From Alphaproteobacteria bacterium (GTDB lineage Bacteria > Pseudomonadota > Alphaproteobacteria > Caulobacterales > Parvularculaceae), in the NCBI GenBank assembly GCA_016125425.1, contig WGLT01000015.1, positions 1-64,000 of the forward strand: a stretch of DNA of 64,000 nucleotides, in the 5' to 3' direction. A program made the translations under genes and the position numbers. Numbering within the stretch: the stretch's first letter is position 1; each line of letters starts with the position of its first letter. The notes below the pieces were generated by a model. It saw only the letters and a program-made list of their open reading frames with translations. It made no database searches and was not told the DNA's origin. Positions 47,501 through 56,553 of this stretch are shown piece by piece.

Positions 47501-50500
47501 TCATTCGGCGGGTTGAAGGGCGGGAATTGAGGCGACGCGCTCGGCCGAGCGTTCGGCGCCGAGTCTCAGCAAAGCGGGCAACAGCACCAGCGTGAAGAGG
47601 GTGGAGACGGCCATGCCGCCGACGATGACGGTCGCAAGGCCCCGATAGATGATCGCGCCGGCGCCCGGCGCGAGGACGAGCGGCAGCATGCCCATCAGCG
47701 ATGTCGTCGTCGTCATGAAGATCGGCCGGATGCGTAATTGCAGAGCTTCGCGCACGGCTTCGTCGCGCGACTTTCCTTCGGCTTCCGATTGGCGCGTCTG
47801 CTCGACGAGGAGGATTGCATTGTTCACGACGAGGCCGAGGAGAATGATGAAGCCTATCATCCCCAGAAGATCGAGCGGCGTGGGCGTGATAAAATTCAGT
47901 ATACGAACAGCTATGATCCCGCCGACTGCAGCCATTGGCAACGCGATGATAACAAGCGCCGCGTCCCGGATCGACTTGAACAGCGCCGCGAGAATGAGGA
48001 AGAGAATGGCGACGGCGAGAAGGAAATTGCCGCCGAGATTGACGATCGCGCGGTTGAGGCTGTCCGCTTCGCCTGCGAATTTGACTGACGCGCCTTCCGG
48101 GAGAACATCGAAAAGCCTTTGTTCGGCCTTCTCCTTGAGCAGTTTGACGGCGTCGCCCAGCGGCATCGCCTTGGGCAGATTGACGCCGAGGGAGATCGTG
48201 CGCCGGCTGTCGAGACGGTGAATTTGTTGCGGGCCGACGCTGCGTTTGAACGTCGCCAGATCTCCGAGCGGCACGACAGCGCCGGACGGCGTCGCAATCG
48301 GCGCGTTGTCCAGATATTCAGGAGTCGCCCATGCCTTGGCCTTCAAAATCGCATCGATCTTGCCGTCTTCATGAAAGAACTCGCCGAGCCAAAGCCCGTC
48401 GCCAAGCGCGCGCACGGCGCTCGCGAGGCTCGCTCGTGTCATGCCGACTTCGGCGATGCGCCGGTCATTCGGCACAAGGAGTATTTCAGGCGTGACAATC
48501 TGCGGGTCCGGATTGGGCCAGACGCTCGCCCCGGGGATCGCCGATTGGATGACATCGATCGCTGCGGGGACCGAATCGGAAAGGGCGTCATAGTCCGCCG
48601 CCTGCACGTCGATGCTGAGCTGGCCGCCGCCGCCGAAATCGCCGAACAGATCGCCTTGCTGGGCGAAAACGCGGGTGTCGGGAAAACCCGCCAGGATCTC
48701 GTCATTGACGATCTTGTTCATTTCGTCGATGCGCGACTGATCCTTGATTCTGACGCCGATGCTTGCTCCCCAAGGGCCGGAGAAAAGATAGTAGTTGCGG
48801 AGCGCAGGCTGCTTCTCGCCTTTCATATAGGGGTCGAGCCGCTTGACGACGACTTCAGCGAACTCCTTGCGTATCATCTCGGGATTGGCGCCGGACGGAA
48901 ACTGAATGAAGCCGTCAATAGCGTCGCGCTTCACCGGCGGCAGATAATTGAGCGAAGGAAAGAGCAGCCAGCCGAGCGCGATCGGCGCAAGCGTGAGGCC
49001 CGCGATCCACATCCGGCGCCGAGCCCGCGTTTTCGTCATCGACATGATCAGGTCGGTGATCCGGTCAAAGACTCCCGACGCCGCCTTTTCCGGTTTCGCC
49101 GCCGCCGCACCCACCAGAAAACGGGCCGCGCCCGTGGGCAGCACTGTGACCGCGACAACCAGGCTGATCGCGACCGCGACCGCAATGGTCAGCGCGAGGT
49201 CGGCGAAGAGCTGGCCTTCCACGTCCTCAAAAAACAGAATGGGCAGAAAGACCGCGATTGTCGTTACGGTCGAAGCGAAGAGCGCGCCGAACACCTGTCC
49301 GACCGCATGATGGGCCGCCGACTTCGCGTCTTCGCCCTGCTCGCGCATGCGAATGAAATTTTCTAGCACGACAATCGCAGCGTCGACGACCATGCCAGTC
49401 GCAAATGCGAGGCCGGCGAGCGAGATGACATTGATCGAACGGCCGAGCAGATTGAGAACCACCGTCGTCGCGATAATGCAGACCGGGATCGCCGCCGCAA
49501 TAAGGAGCGTCGCTTTCGCGCGCCGGAGAAAGACCCACAGCGCGCCGATTGTCAGCATGACGCCGAGCGCCAGATTACCCGTCAAGAGCCGGATCGCGCG
49601 CTTGATGAAGACGGACGGATCGAAACTCTTGTGAATCTCATAGCCGAGTTTGGCGAGCTGACCGTTATTCAGTTCGGTGATTTTCTCCGTGATTGCGTCG
49701 ATTGCTGCGAGCGTGTTGGCGCCAGGCTCGCGGTAAATCTGCATGCCAATCGCCGGATTTCCGTTCTGATAGACGACACCGCTGCGGTCATTCGGCGCGA
49801 CCGCCACCGTTGCGATGTCGCCCAGCCGGATGGGCGCGCCGTCGCGCCAGGCGAGAATCTGGTTCTTCAACTGGTCGGCGGTGAAGCGGCCTTCGAATCG
49901 CATCTGGTAGTCCCGCCGGCCGACTTCGATCGTGCCGCCTGAGACGTCGGAAGAACGGTTTACGTTTTGCGCGATCTCGTCGATCGTCACGCCGAGCTGG
50001 GCGGCCAGGAACGGATCGAAAGTGATGCGGAGGATTTTCTCGCCCTGATCGCTCTGCACGTTGACGCCCGCAACGCCTTCGACCGATTCAAGTTCGGGAA
50101 CGATGCGCTGCTCGGCGAAGTCGACCATATTCGCCGCCGACGCGTTGTGGCCGGGCAGTTGCTGCAGGAAGAGATAGATGAGCGTTTCGCCGGAATCATT
50201 GCCGGCATTGGCGTTGATCTGGGGCCGCTCGGCGTCAGCGGGAAGATTGCGCACACGCTGCAATCGGCTCGACACTTCGGCGAACGCCTTGTCCATATTC
50301 GTGCCGAGCGTGAATTCGAGACGGATGAAACCGCCGCCCGAATTCGACCAGGACTGCATCGAACGCATGCCGGGCATGCCTTGCAGCTCCTTTTCGATGG
50401 GGTCGATGATTTCGCTTTCGACTTCGCGCGGGCTCGCTGCGCGCCAGCCGGTCCAAACGCCGATGACCGGGCGCTCAATATTGGGAAAGAGCTGCACGGG

Positions 50501-50596
50501 CAGTCTTGTCGCCGACAACACGCCGAGAAGCGCGACGACCGCGAGAACGACCGCGACCGCGGCCGGATTTTTGAGGCAAAGCCTTGTCAGGCCCAT
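47501..50596 (-). CDS. RND efflux permease (AcrB/MdtB superfamily)
   Basis: 1031 residues, the full RND length with 12 membrane helices and two large periplasmic loops. 'LFPNIERPVIGVWTGWRAAS' at the start of the porter domain, 'ATGMVVDAAIVVLENFIRMR' in TM4 with the proton-relay Asp, and 'GVLFILLGLVVNNAILLVEQ'-like TM10 are diagnostic. AGGAGC precedes the ATG at 50596; a longer frame to 50665 adds 23 basic residues. The substrate is unknown; the fold also fits heavy-metal or hydrophobe exporters. Confidence 0.95.
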   Translation of the reverse strand: MGLTRLCLKNPAAVAVVLAVVALLGVLSATRLPVQLFPNIERPVIGVWTGWRAASPREVESEIIDPIEKELQGMPGMRSMQSWSNSGGGFIRLEFTLGTNMDKAFAEVSSRLQRVRNLPADAERPQINANAGNDSGETLIYLFLQQLPGHNASAANMVDFAEQRIVPELESVEGVAGVNVQSDQGEKILRITFDPFLAAQLGVTIDEIAQNVNRSSDVSGGTIEVGRRDYQMRFEGRFTADQLKNQILAWRDGAPIRLGDIATVAVAPNDRSGVVYQNGNPAIGMQIYREPGANTLAAIDAITEKITELNNGQLAKLGYEIHKSFDPSVFIKRAIRLLTGNLALGVMLTIGALWVFLRRAKATLLIAAAIPVCIIATTVVLNLLGRSINVISLAGLAFATGMVVDAAIVVLENFIRMREQGEDAKSAAHHAVGQVFGALFASTVTTIAVFLPILFFEDVEGQLFADLALTIAVAVAISLVVAVTVLPTGAARFLVGAAAAKPEKAASGVFDRITDLIMSMTKTRARRRMWIAGLTLAPIALGWLLFPSLNYLPPVKRDAIDGFIQFPSGANPEMIRKEFAEVVVKRLDPYMKGEKQPALRNYYLFSGPWGASIGVRIKDQSRIDEMNKIVNDEILAGFPDTRVFAQQGDLFGDFGGGGQLSIDVQAADYDALSDSVPAAIDVIQSAIPGASVWPNPDPQIVTPEILLVPNDRRIAEVGMTRASLASAVRALGDGLWLGEFFHEDGKIDAILKAKAWATPEYLDNAPIATPSGAVVPLGDLATFKRSVGPQQIHRLDSRRTISLGVNLPKAMPLGDAVKLLKEKAEQRLFDVLPEGASVKFAGEADSLNRAIVNLGGNFLLAVAILFLILAALFKSIRDAALVIIALPMAAVGGIIAVRILNFITPTPLDLLGMIGFIILLGLVVNNAILLVEQTRQSEAEGKSRDEAVREALQLRIRPIFMTTTTSLMGMLPLVLAPGAGAIIYRGLATVIVGGMAVSTLFTLVLLPALLRLGAERSAERVASIPALQPAE

Positions 50597-50785
50597 GGGG
50601 CGCTCCTGCGAACGGCGCCGCGGGCTGAGGCTCGCCGCCGGCCGCGCCCAGGCCGGAGGCCGCATGCCGCGGCAGGATCAGGGAAAGCCTTTGCAGCCGC
50701 AATAACAAGGCGTTCCGTAAGCATATTCGATAGACGGGGCGGGCAGTGCGACGAGCCGTTCCGGTCGGCGCGCGCCGCGCGGGGT

Positions 50786-52930
50786 TTAACGCCCGCCGGC
50801 GTCCGTGTCTGATTTTGCGCGCGCAAGTTCGGCCTTCATGCGTGCGATTTCAGCGCGCTCCCGGTCGAGATCGCGCTGCGCGTCATTAAGCGCTTCCTCC
50901 CGGTCGCGAAGCGCCTGTTCTTGCGCGGCCAGCGCTTCGCGCCGCGCAGACTCGCGCTCGGACTTTTGAGCCGCGCGTGCGTGCGCGCGTTCGGCGCGAT
51001 CCCGCGCCGCCTGCGCCCGTCGAATGCGCTTTTGCGCGTCGGCTTCGTCGTCGTTTGTCCAGAAGGCGTTCCAGTCGAACTCGCCATTCTTGCTCGCTTC
51101 CGCAACGGCCCGCATGGCTTCGTCGCGATAGACATCGGCGTTTGCGATCGCTTCATGCGCGGCGGCCATCGCCGCAGCGACCGCGTCATGGTCAAGATGC
51201 AAGTCGGCGAGCTTCGCGCGCACGTTTTTCATCGCTTCTTCTTGCGTGACTTTCGCCTTGGCGATCTCTTTTCGCGCTTTTTCGAGCGCTTTTTCGATCT
51301 CGGCGCGGTCGGCCGCGGAAAGGCTGCGCTCGGAGAAGAAATCGATGGCGTCGCCGTCCCCGCCGTTCCAGATCCTGCCGTTTTCATCGACATAATAGGC
51401 GCCGTTCGGGCCGTCGCGTCGCGTCAGGCGATAGACCTTGCCGGGCTCGGTCCAGGCGAAGGTTTGAAGCGCCGGTTTCGCCGGCTCGGCCGGCGGGGCA
51501 GGCGGCGCGCCCGCGAGGTCCGGCTCGTCCGGAGTCGGCGCGAGCTCGGCGGCCGGGCTCGGCGAAACAGGAGGCGCGGGCGCGACTTCAGCAGCCTCTG
51601 CGGCGGTCGCCGCGGAGGGCGCCGCCGGCGCCGCGGGCGCGGTCGGGGCGACGAAGGCGTCGGCGCGCGCGATCGTTTCGCCTTTTTTCACATATTCGCC
51701 CTTTTTCACCGAATAGCTGACGAGTTTCACGAAACGCATCGTCTTGCCGTCGTTTGTGCGGACCGCGACGACCTTTCCGAGTTCGGGACGGCCCTTGTAG
51801 ACATCCGTGGCGTCGACGACGACGCCATCCGCCGGCGCGGTAATTTCATCCGTCCACGACGCAGTCTCGGGCGCGCCTGAGGCGGGCCCGTCCGTGTCAT
51901 GCGCGCGGCTTGGATGAACCGCGAATGCGGCCTGGGCGACGGCGAGCGTCGCCGCGCAGGCGGCCGCGGCGGCGACGGCGAGTCGCGACGCGGCGCGCGC
52001 CGGACTTGCGGCGCCTGACAAAATCGCATCGAGACGGTCGCGCCGGCTTTTCCTGTCGAAAGGCGTAAAGGAAGGAACGGCGAGTCGCGCCGGCTGGGCG
52101 CGGTCGGCTGCGAATTTCAGGCCTTCGACAAAGCAGGCCGCGTAGCGGCGCCGGTCAGCGCCCGCCGACAGGACGAGCGCATCCGCGCTCTGTTCAGCCG
52201 CCAGCTCCGCCCGGCTCGCAATCCGCTTCATGAACGGGTTGAACCAGAAGAGAATCCTGACGGCCGCTGTCGCGGCGAACAAGCGGCAGTCGCCGCGCTT
52301 CATGTGAGCGAGCTCATGCGCGCACATCATGACCAGATCGTCGAAGGAAATGCGTTCGCACAATCCTTCCGGAACGATGATGACCGGGCGAAAAACGCCG
52401 TGCACGCAGACGCTCGAAACCGCGCTCGACACTTTCACATTGAGCGGAGCTGACACGCCGAGCCGGCGCCGCCAGGCGCGGAGCGAAAACATCAGATCGG
52501 GATGGTCGAGCGGCCGCGCATGGCGCACATGCAGACTGAATGCGGCGGCGCGCGCGGCCCATACGCCGAACGCCAGCAATACGCCGTATACGTAAAGAAG
52601 GCTCGCCGCTTTGACGATGGTGGAGAACGTGAATTGCGGCGCGGCGAACGCAGCGCCGGCTTGCGACGCGGGCGCCCAGGCGGCTTGCGTCAACGGCAAG
52701 GCCGCCGCGGTCTCCATAGGCGCGGGGCGCAAGGAAATGCCGGCCGCAGCCAGCGCCGGCGCCGCGATCGTCGGCAGCGCCGCCGCTGCGAGCGCGACGA
52801 TCCACAACATTTCAGAAACTGAAAGCGATTTTCCCCGATCGAAGCGCGTCGCCGCGACGTATACGGCGGGCGCCCAAAGGAGGGATCCGAGAAGGCACAA
52901 AACGGCGGGTTCGAGATCGAGACCGGTCAT
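50786..52930 (-). CDS. BlaR1-like M56 metallopeptidase with degenerate LytM domain and coiled coil
   Basis: 714 residues. Membrane helices cover residues 1-130. The M56 zinc site is HELAH at 205-209 in 'MMCAHELAHMKRGDCRLF' with Glu246. A final helix at about 315-335 leads to a periplasmic part. Residues 363-425 resemble an M23/LytM fold ('ITAPADGVVVDATDVYKG' and 'GEYVKKGETIARA'), but the catalytic HxH is replaced by FVKLVSY, so it probably binds rather than cuts peptidoglycan. A Pro/Ala linker and a long coiled coil (540-714) follow. In the BlaR1 model it would cleave the adjacent BlaI repressor after sensing a wall signal. Overlaps blaI by ATGA. Confidence 0.85.
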   Translation of the reverse strand: MTGLDLEPAVLCLLGSLLWAPAVYVAATRFDRGKSLSVSEMLWIVALAAAALPTIAAPALAAAGISLRPAPMETAAALPLTQAAWAPASQAGAAFAAPQFTFSTIVKAASLLYVYGVLLAFGVWAARAAAFSLHVRHARPLDHPDLMFSLRAWRRRLGVSAPLNVKVSSAVSSVCVHGVFRPVIIVPEGLCERISFDDLVMMCAHELAHMKRGDCRLFAATAAVRILFWFNPFMKRIASRAELAAEQSADALVLSAGADRRRYAACFVEGLKFAADRAQPARLAVPSFTPFDRKSRRDRLDAILSGAASPARAASRLAVAAAAACAATLAVAQAAFAVHPSRAHDTDGPASGAPETASWTDEITAPADGVVVDATDVYKGRPELGKVVAVRTNDGKTMRFVKLVSYSVKKGEYVKKGETIARADAFVAPTAPAAPAAPSAATAAEAAEVAPAPPVSPSPAAELAPTPDEPDLAGAPPAPPAEPAKPALQTFAWTEPGKVYRLTRRDGPNGAYYVDENGRIWNGGDGDAIDFFSERSLSAADRAEIEKALEKARKEIAKAKVTQEEAMKNVRAKLADLHLDHDAVAAAMAAAHEAIANADVYRDEAMRAVAEASKNGEFDWNAFWTNDDEADAQKRIRRAQAARDRAERAHARAAQKSERESARREALAAQEQALRDREEALNDAQRDLDRERAEIARMKAELARAKSDTDAGGR

Positions 52931-53313
52931 TGCTCGTTCTCCTCTTTGCGCAACAGCTTTTCGAGTTCTTCGATTTCTTCATGCGTCAGCAATTTGGACT
53001 GCGCGAAGAGAACGGCGGGCGGCGCGTCGTCAAGCTCGAGCACCCGGCCCGTGAAATCCTGAATCATCCGTCCAAGGAGCGCCACTTTTCCGACGGCGGC
53101 GGCGTATGTGTTGACGCCGCCTGTAGAGCGCTTGGCGAGCAGCCCCTTTTCATGCATGCGCTCCAGCACGGTTCTGAGCGTGGAGTAGGACCAGCCCAGA
53201 TCCCCGGCGACGCCGTCGGCGATTTCGCGCGCGCTTAAGGACTTCTTGCGCCAGAGCAGCTTCAGTATGGCGAGTTCGGGTTTGGTGGGCTGCAAAGACT
53301 GATCGGCGGTCAT
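52927..53313 (-). CDS. BlaI/MecI/CopY family repressor
   Basis: 128 residues. The winged helix-turn-helix 'TKPELAILKLLWRKKSLSAR' and 'YSTLRTVLERMHEKGLLAKR' are followed by the dimerisation and cleavage-type region. It precedes the M56 sensor in the same transcript with a 4-nt overlap. Two palindromes at 53345-53391, just before the gene, are likely its own operators, giving autoregulation. Confidence 0.93.
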   Translation of the reverse strand: MTADQSLQPTKPELAILKLLWRKKSLSAREIADGVAGDLGWSYSTLRTVLERMHEKGLLAKRSTGGVNTYAAAVGKVALLGRMIQDFTGRVLELDDAPPAVLFAQSKLLTHEEIEELEKLLRKEENEQ

Positions 53314-53344
53314 GGTCGCTCCGGAGAGGGAGGAGGCTTTGGTC

Positions 53345-53360
53345 TGCTACAAACGTAGCA
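53345..53360 (-). promoter_or_regulatory. BlaI-type operator 1
   Basis: TGCTAC-AAAC-GTAGCA is a perfect 6-bp inverted repeat. It lies 32-47 bp before the blaI ATG and fits the inverted TACA/TGTA layout of BlaI/MecI operators. Confidence 0.7.
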
Positions 53361-53375
53361 GCACCGCTAGCACGA

Positions 53376-53391
53376 TGTTACATATGTAGCA
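53376..53391 (-). promoter_or_regulatory. BlaI-type operator 2
   Basis: TGTTAC-ATAT-GTAGCA matches operator 1 in the outer half-sites with one mismatch in the palindrome. The centres are 31 bp apart, three helical turns, so two dimers would sit on one face. Confidence 0.65.
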
Positions 53392-53433
53392 AGAGAAAAT
53401 TTGAACGGCGCGCCGCAAGCGGGAAACCGGCCC

Positions 53434-54192
53434 TCAGAGCGCAAGCGCAGGCAGAAATTCGAGCGCGCGCGCAAGCCGATCAAGATCGGCCGGCGTCGAC
53501 AGACGGTGATCGCCCGTCTTGGTGAGCGTGATTTCGACATCCGGGCTGTCGATCGCTTCGGCGAATCTGAGCGCATGCCGCCATGGCACGTCCTGGTCCG
53601 CCATGCCCTGAAGGATGCGCACCGGACCGGCGATCCGCAAGCCTTCCCCGAGAACGAGATTGCGCCGGCCGTCCTCGATCATCTTCAGCGTGAACACAGT
53701 CTTGCCGCCATAGGCAGAGGGCTCCTCGTAGCGTCCGGTGCGCAAAAGTCCCTCGCGTTGGTTTTCAGACATCGTTTCCCAAACGAGACATTCAGTGAAA
53801 TCCGGGGCCGGGGCGATAAAGACCGCGCCGGCGACGCGCTCCGGCCGGGCGCGGGCGATGAGGCTTGCGATCCAGGCGCCCATGGACGAGCCGATGAGAA
53901 TCTGCGGGCCATTTGTTTCGCTGTCGAAGAGCGCCAGCGCGTCCGCCGCCCAATCCGAAATCGAGCCCTCCTCGAACACGCCGTCCGAGGACCCGTGGCC
54001 CGAATAGTCAAAGCGCAGAAAGGCGCGGGCCTTCCGGCGCGCCCAATCGGCGAGAAAGGACGCTTTGGTTCCGGTCATGTCGGAGGCGAACCCGCCGAAC
54101 CAGACAAGGCCGGGCCCCGCGCCATCAATTCTTTCGTAGGCGAGACGGCCGTTCGGGCCGTTGAAATACGCAGGCGAGGCCGGGCCGGTCAT
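53434..54192 (-). CDS. Alpha/beta hydrolase
   Basis: 252 residues. 'LVWFGGFASDMTGTKASFLA' and the nucleophile elbow 'ILIGSSMGAWIASLIARAR' (G-S-S-M-G) are clear, as is the late His in 'KTGDHRLSTPADL'. The substrate is unknown. AAGGAG lies 9 nt before the ATG at 54192, while the longer frame upstream has no coding character. It is divergent from the glycosyltransferase gene. Confidence 0.88.
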   Translation of the reverse strand: MTGPASPAYFNGPNGRLAYERIDGAGPGLVWFGGFASDMTGTKASFLADWARRKARAFLRFDYSGHGSSDGVFEEGSISDWAADALALFDSETNGPQILIGSSMGAWIASLIARARPERVAGAVFIAPAPDFTECLVWETMSENQREGLLRTGRYEEPSAYGGKTVFTLKMIEDGRRNLVLGEGLRIAGPVRILQGMADQDVPWRHALRFAEAIDSPDVEITLTKTGDHRLSTPADLDRLARALEFLPALAL

Positions 54193-54286
54193 GGAAGGCT
54201 CCTTCGGACAAGACGCAAGGCGCGTGCTACCACTCGCCCCCCGCGCCCGCAAAAGCGGCGGGCGCGCCTGGAAAGACCATTCGCCG

Positions 54287-55447
54287 ATGCCTTTCGACAA
54301 GACCGTTTTGCAGGTGATTCCCGAACTCGATGCCGGCGGCGCGGAGCGCACGACGGTGGAGATCGCAGACGCGATCGTCAGGGCGGGCGGGCGGGCGATT
54401 GTCGCGACCAAGGGCGGCCGTCTCGCCGCTTCGGTCAAAGCGGCGGGCGGCGAAGTCGTTTCGATGCCCGTGCACTCGAAAAATCCGGCCGAAATCCTCG
54501 CCAATCGCGGCCGGCTGCTCGCGCTCATCCGCCGCGCGGGGGTCGATATCGCGCATGTGCGCTCGCGCGCGCCGGCCTGGAGCGCGCTGTGGGCGGCGCG
54601 GGCGGCGAAGATCCCGCTGGTCGCCACCTATCACGGCGCCTACCGCGCGCAGACTCCGCTGAAGCGCTTCTATAATTCGGCGATGGTGCGGGCCGATCTC
54701 GTGATCGCCAATTCCGAATTCACGGCGCAGGCGATCCGCGACCAATATCATGTCGGGCCGGACAGACTTCGCGTCATTCCGCGCGGCGTCGATCTTCGCG
54801 AATTCGATCCGGACAGACTCGATTCCGCGCGCATCGCGCGACTCTGCGGCGCGTGGGGCGTTGAAAAAGGCGAAAACGCGTTCGTGTTGCTGCTGCCGGG
54901 CCGGCTCACCGAATGGAAAGGCCAGGAGGTCGCGATCGACGCGCTGGCGCGCATCATCGCCGGGGCCGGCACTGGCCAGCCCGGCAATTTGCAGCTAATT
55001 TTAGCCGGGGACGCGCAGGGCCGCGATGACTATCGCGCCGCTCTGCTTCGAGGCGCCGAGATGCGTGGGGTTCGCGCTATGGTCCAAGCGGTCGGCCACT
55101 GCGTCGACATGCCGGCGGCGTATGCGCTGGCGGATGCGGTGCTTGCGCCGTCGACGCGGCCGGAGGCTTTCGGGCGGGTCGCGGTCGAGGCGGCGGCGAT
55201 GGGAAAGGTCGTCATCGCCGCTGATCACGGCGGCGCGCGCGAAACGATCATTCCGGAAGAAACGGGATTTCTCGCCGCGCCCGGCGATGCGGCGGCGCTT
55301 GCCGCGGCGATCGCGGCCGCGCGCGCTCTGGGCGAGGCCGGCCGGGCGGCGATGGGCGCGCGCGCGAGGGAGCGCGCCCGATCGTCGTTTTCGATCGAGG
55401 CGATGCAGCGCGCGACCCTTCAGGCTTATCAGTCACTTGGCGCATAG
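54287..55447 (+). CDS. Glycosyltransferase family 4 (GT-B fold)
   Basis: 386 residues. The N-terminal 'VIPELDAGGAERTTVEIADA' and the C-terminal donor-binding 'APSTRPEAFGRVAVEAAAMG' with 'VIAADHGGARETI' are typical GT4. It probably transfers a sugar in envelope polysaccharide or LPS synthesis. The next gene is a heptosyltransferase-like GT9, 14 bp away, so they likely act together on the same glycan. Confidence 0.9.
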   Translation: MPFDKTVLQVIPELDAGGAERTTVEIADAIVRAGGRAIVATKGGRLAASVKAAGGEVVSMPVHSKNPAEILANRGRLLALIRRAGVDIAHVRSRAPAWSALWAARAAKIPLVATYHGAYRAQTPLKRFYNSAMVRADLVIANSEFTAQAIRDQYHVGPDRLRVIPRGVDLREFDPDRLDSARIARLCGAWGVEKGENAFVLLLPGRLTEWKGQEVAIDALARIIAGAGTGQPGNLQLILAGDAQGRDDYRAALLRGAEMRGVRAMVQAVGHCVDMPAAYALADAVLAPSTRPEAFGRVAVEAAAMGKVVIAADHGGARETIIPEETGFLAAPGDAAALAAAIAAARALGEAGRAAMGARARERARSSFSIEAMQRATLQAYQSLGA

Positions 55448-55461
55448 ATTTCGGGCGGGCG

Positions 55462-56436
55462 ATGTTCGGACGCAAATCGGAAAATATTCTCATCATCAAG
55501 ACAGACGGTCTTGCGGCTTTCGTCGCCGCCGAACCGGTTTTCGATGAAATTCGCCGCGCCAATCCGGACGCCAAGATCAGTTTGTTGACGCAGCCCGGCC
55601 TGCAGCGCATCGCGCGCGCCGCGCCTTATTTCGATCAGGTTGCGGCGATGCCGGATTTTCGCGAGGCGGAATCGCGCAAGGCGTTCGTCCGCCAACTGAA
55701 AAGCGCGAAGTTCGCAAGGGTCTATGATCTGTCAGCGGACGAAAATTCGCGACGCCTATACGCGTCCATGGGGCCGTTTCGCCCGAAATGGCACGCAGCG
55801 ACGCCGGCGCCGAGGAAAAAGCGCAAGGGCCCGGCCGTTCCGCAAACGCCGGAGCTCGCCCCCGCGCTCGCCGCCGCCGGGCTTGAAGCGCCCACGCGTC
55901 TTCCCAATTTCGGCTGGGCGACGACGGCGCGGAAAGATTCGGCGAACATGCAGCCGGCCTGGTTCGGCATATCGGGCGCGTTCGGCCTGCTGCTGCCGGG
56001 GTCCGATTCGGCGCGCCGCTGGCCGGCCAAGAATTACGCCGAGCTCGTGCGCCTGATGGCGCGCGAACAAATCATGCCGGTGATGGCTGGGCCGAAAGAG
56101 CTTCACGCTTTTGGCGACGAGATTTCGCAAGAAGCGCCGGAGGTCGTCGATTTGACCGGCAAGACCGATCATCTTCAGCTCGCCGCGCTGGCGCAGGAAG
56201 CGGCGTTCTTCGTCAGCGACGCCGCCGAGGAGGTGCATCTCGCCGTGAGCGTCGGCTGCGCCGGCGTCATTATTCGCAAGGCCGCCGAAGCCGGCGCGGC
56301 GCCGACGGGGCGCCATGTCGTGACATTGACGGCTCAGGGCGATCTCGGCGAGGCGCAAGCGGAGTTCGTTTGGCGGACCCTTTCCAATATGGGGCTCATC
56401 CCCGACCGGCGCGCCGCCGCGCGCGTCTCCCGTTGA
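55462..56436 (+). CDS. Glycosyltransferase family 9 (heptosyltransferase-like)
   Basis: 324 residues. 'ENILIIKTDGLAAFVAAEPV' replaces the usual 'RIGDVVLTTPV' with the same spacing, and 'LLLPGSDSARRWPAKNYAEL' is the GT9 ADP-heptose motif. 'AFFVSDAAEEVHLAVSVG' corresponds to the conserved 'VGNDSGPMHLAAALG' region but lacks the GP, so the donor or the activity may be altered. Confidence 0.85.
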   Translation: MFGRKSENILIIKTDGLAAFVAAEPVFDEIRRANPDAKISLLTQPGLQRIARAAPYFDQVAAMPDFREAESRKAFVRQLKSAKFARVYDLSADENSRRLYASMGPFRPKWHAATPAPRKKRKGPAVPQTPELAPALAAAGLEAPTRLPNFGWATTARKDSANMQPAWFGISGAFGLLLPGSDSARRWPAKNYAELVRLMAREQIMPVMAGPKELHAFGDEISQEAPEVVDLTGKTDHLQLAALAQEAAFFVSDAAEEVHLAVSVGCAGVIIRKAAEAGAAPTGRHVVTLTAQGDLGEAQAEFVWRTLSNMGLIPDRRAAARVSR

Positions 56437-56473
56437 ACGGCGCGGCTTTTTGACTATATTTTCGCACCGATCG

Positions 56474-56507
56474 CCGCGCGCGGACCGACCTCCGGTCCGC
56501 CGCGCGG
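56474..56507 (+). terminator. Strong hairpin between GT9 and infC
   Basis: An 8-bp GC stem (56480-56487 with 56493-56500) is extended by six more pairs after one bulged base. CTTTGTATTCG follows. It may end the glycosyltransferase transcript or form part of the infC leader. Confidence 0.5.
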
Positions 56508-56553
56508 CTTTGTATTCGCTGGTTTTCGTGAAGCTGAAACAGGAGAAGCGTCC

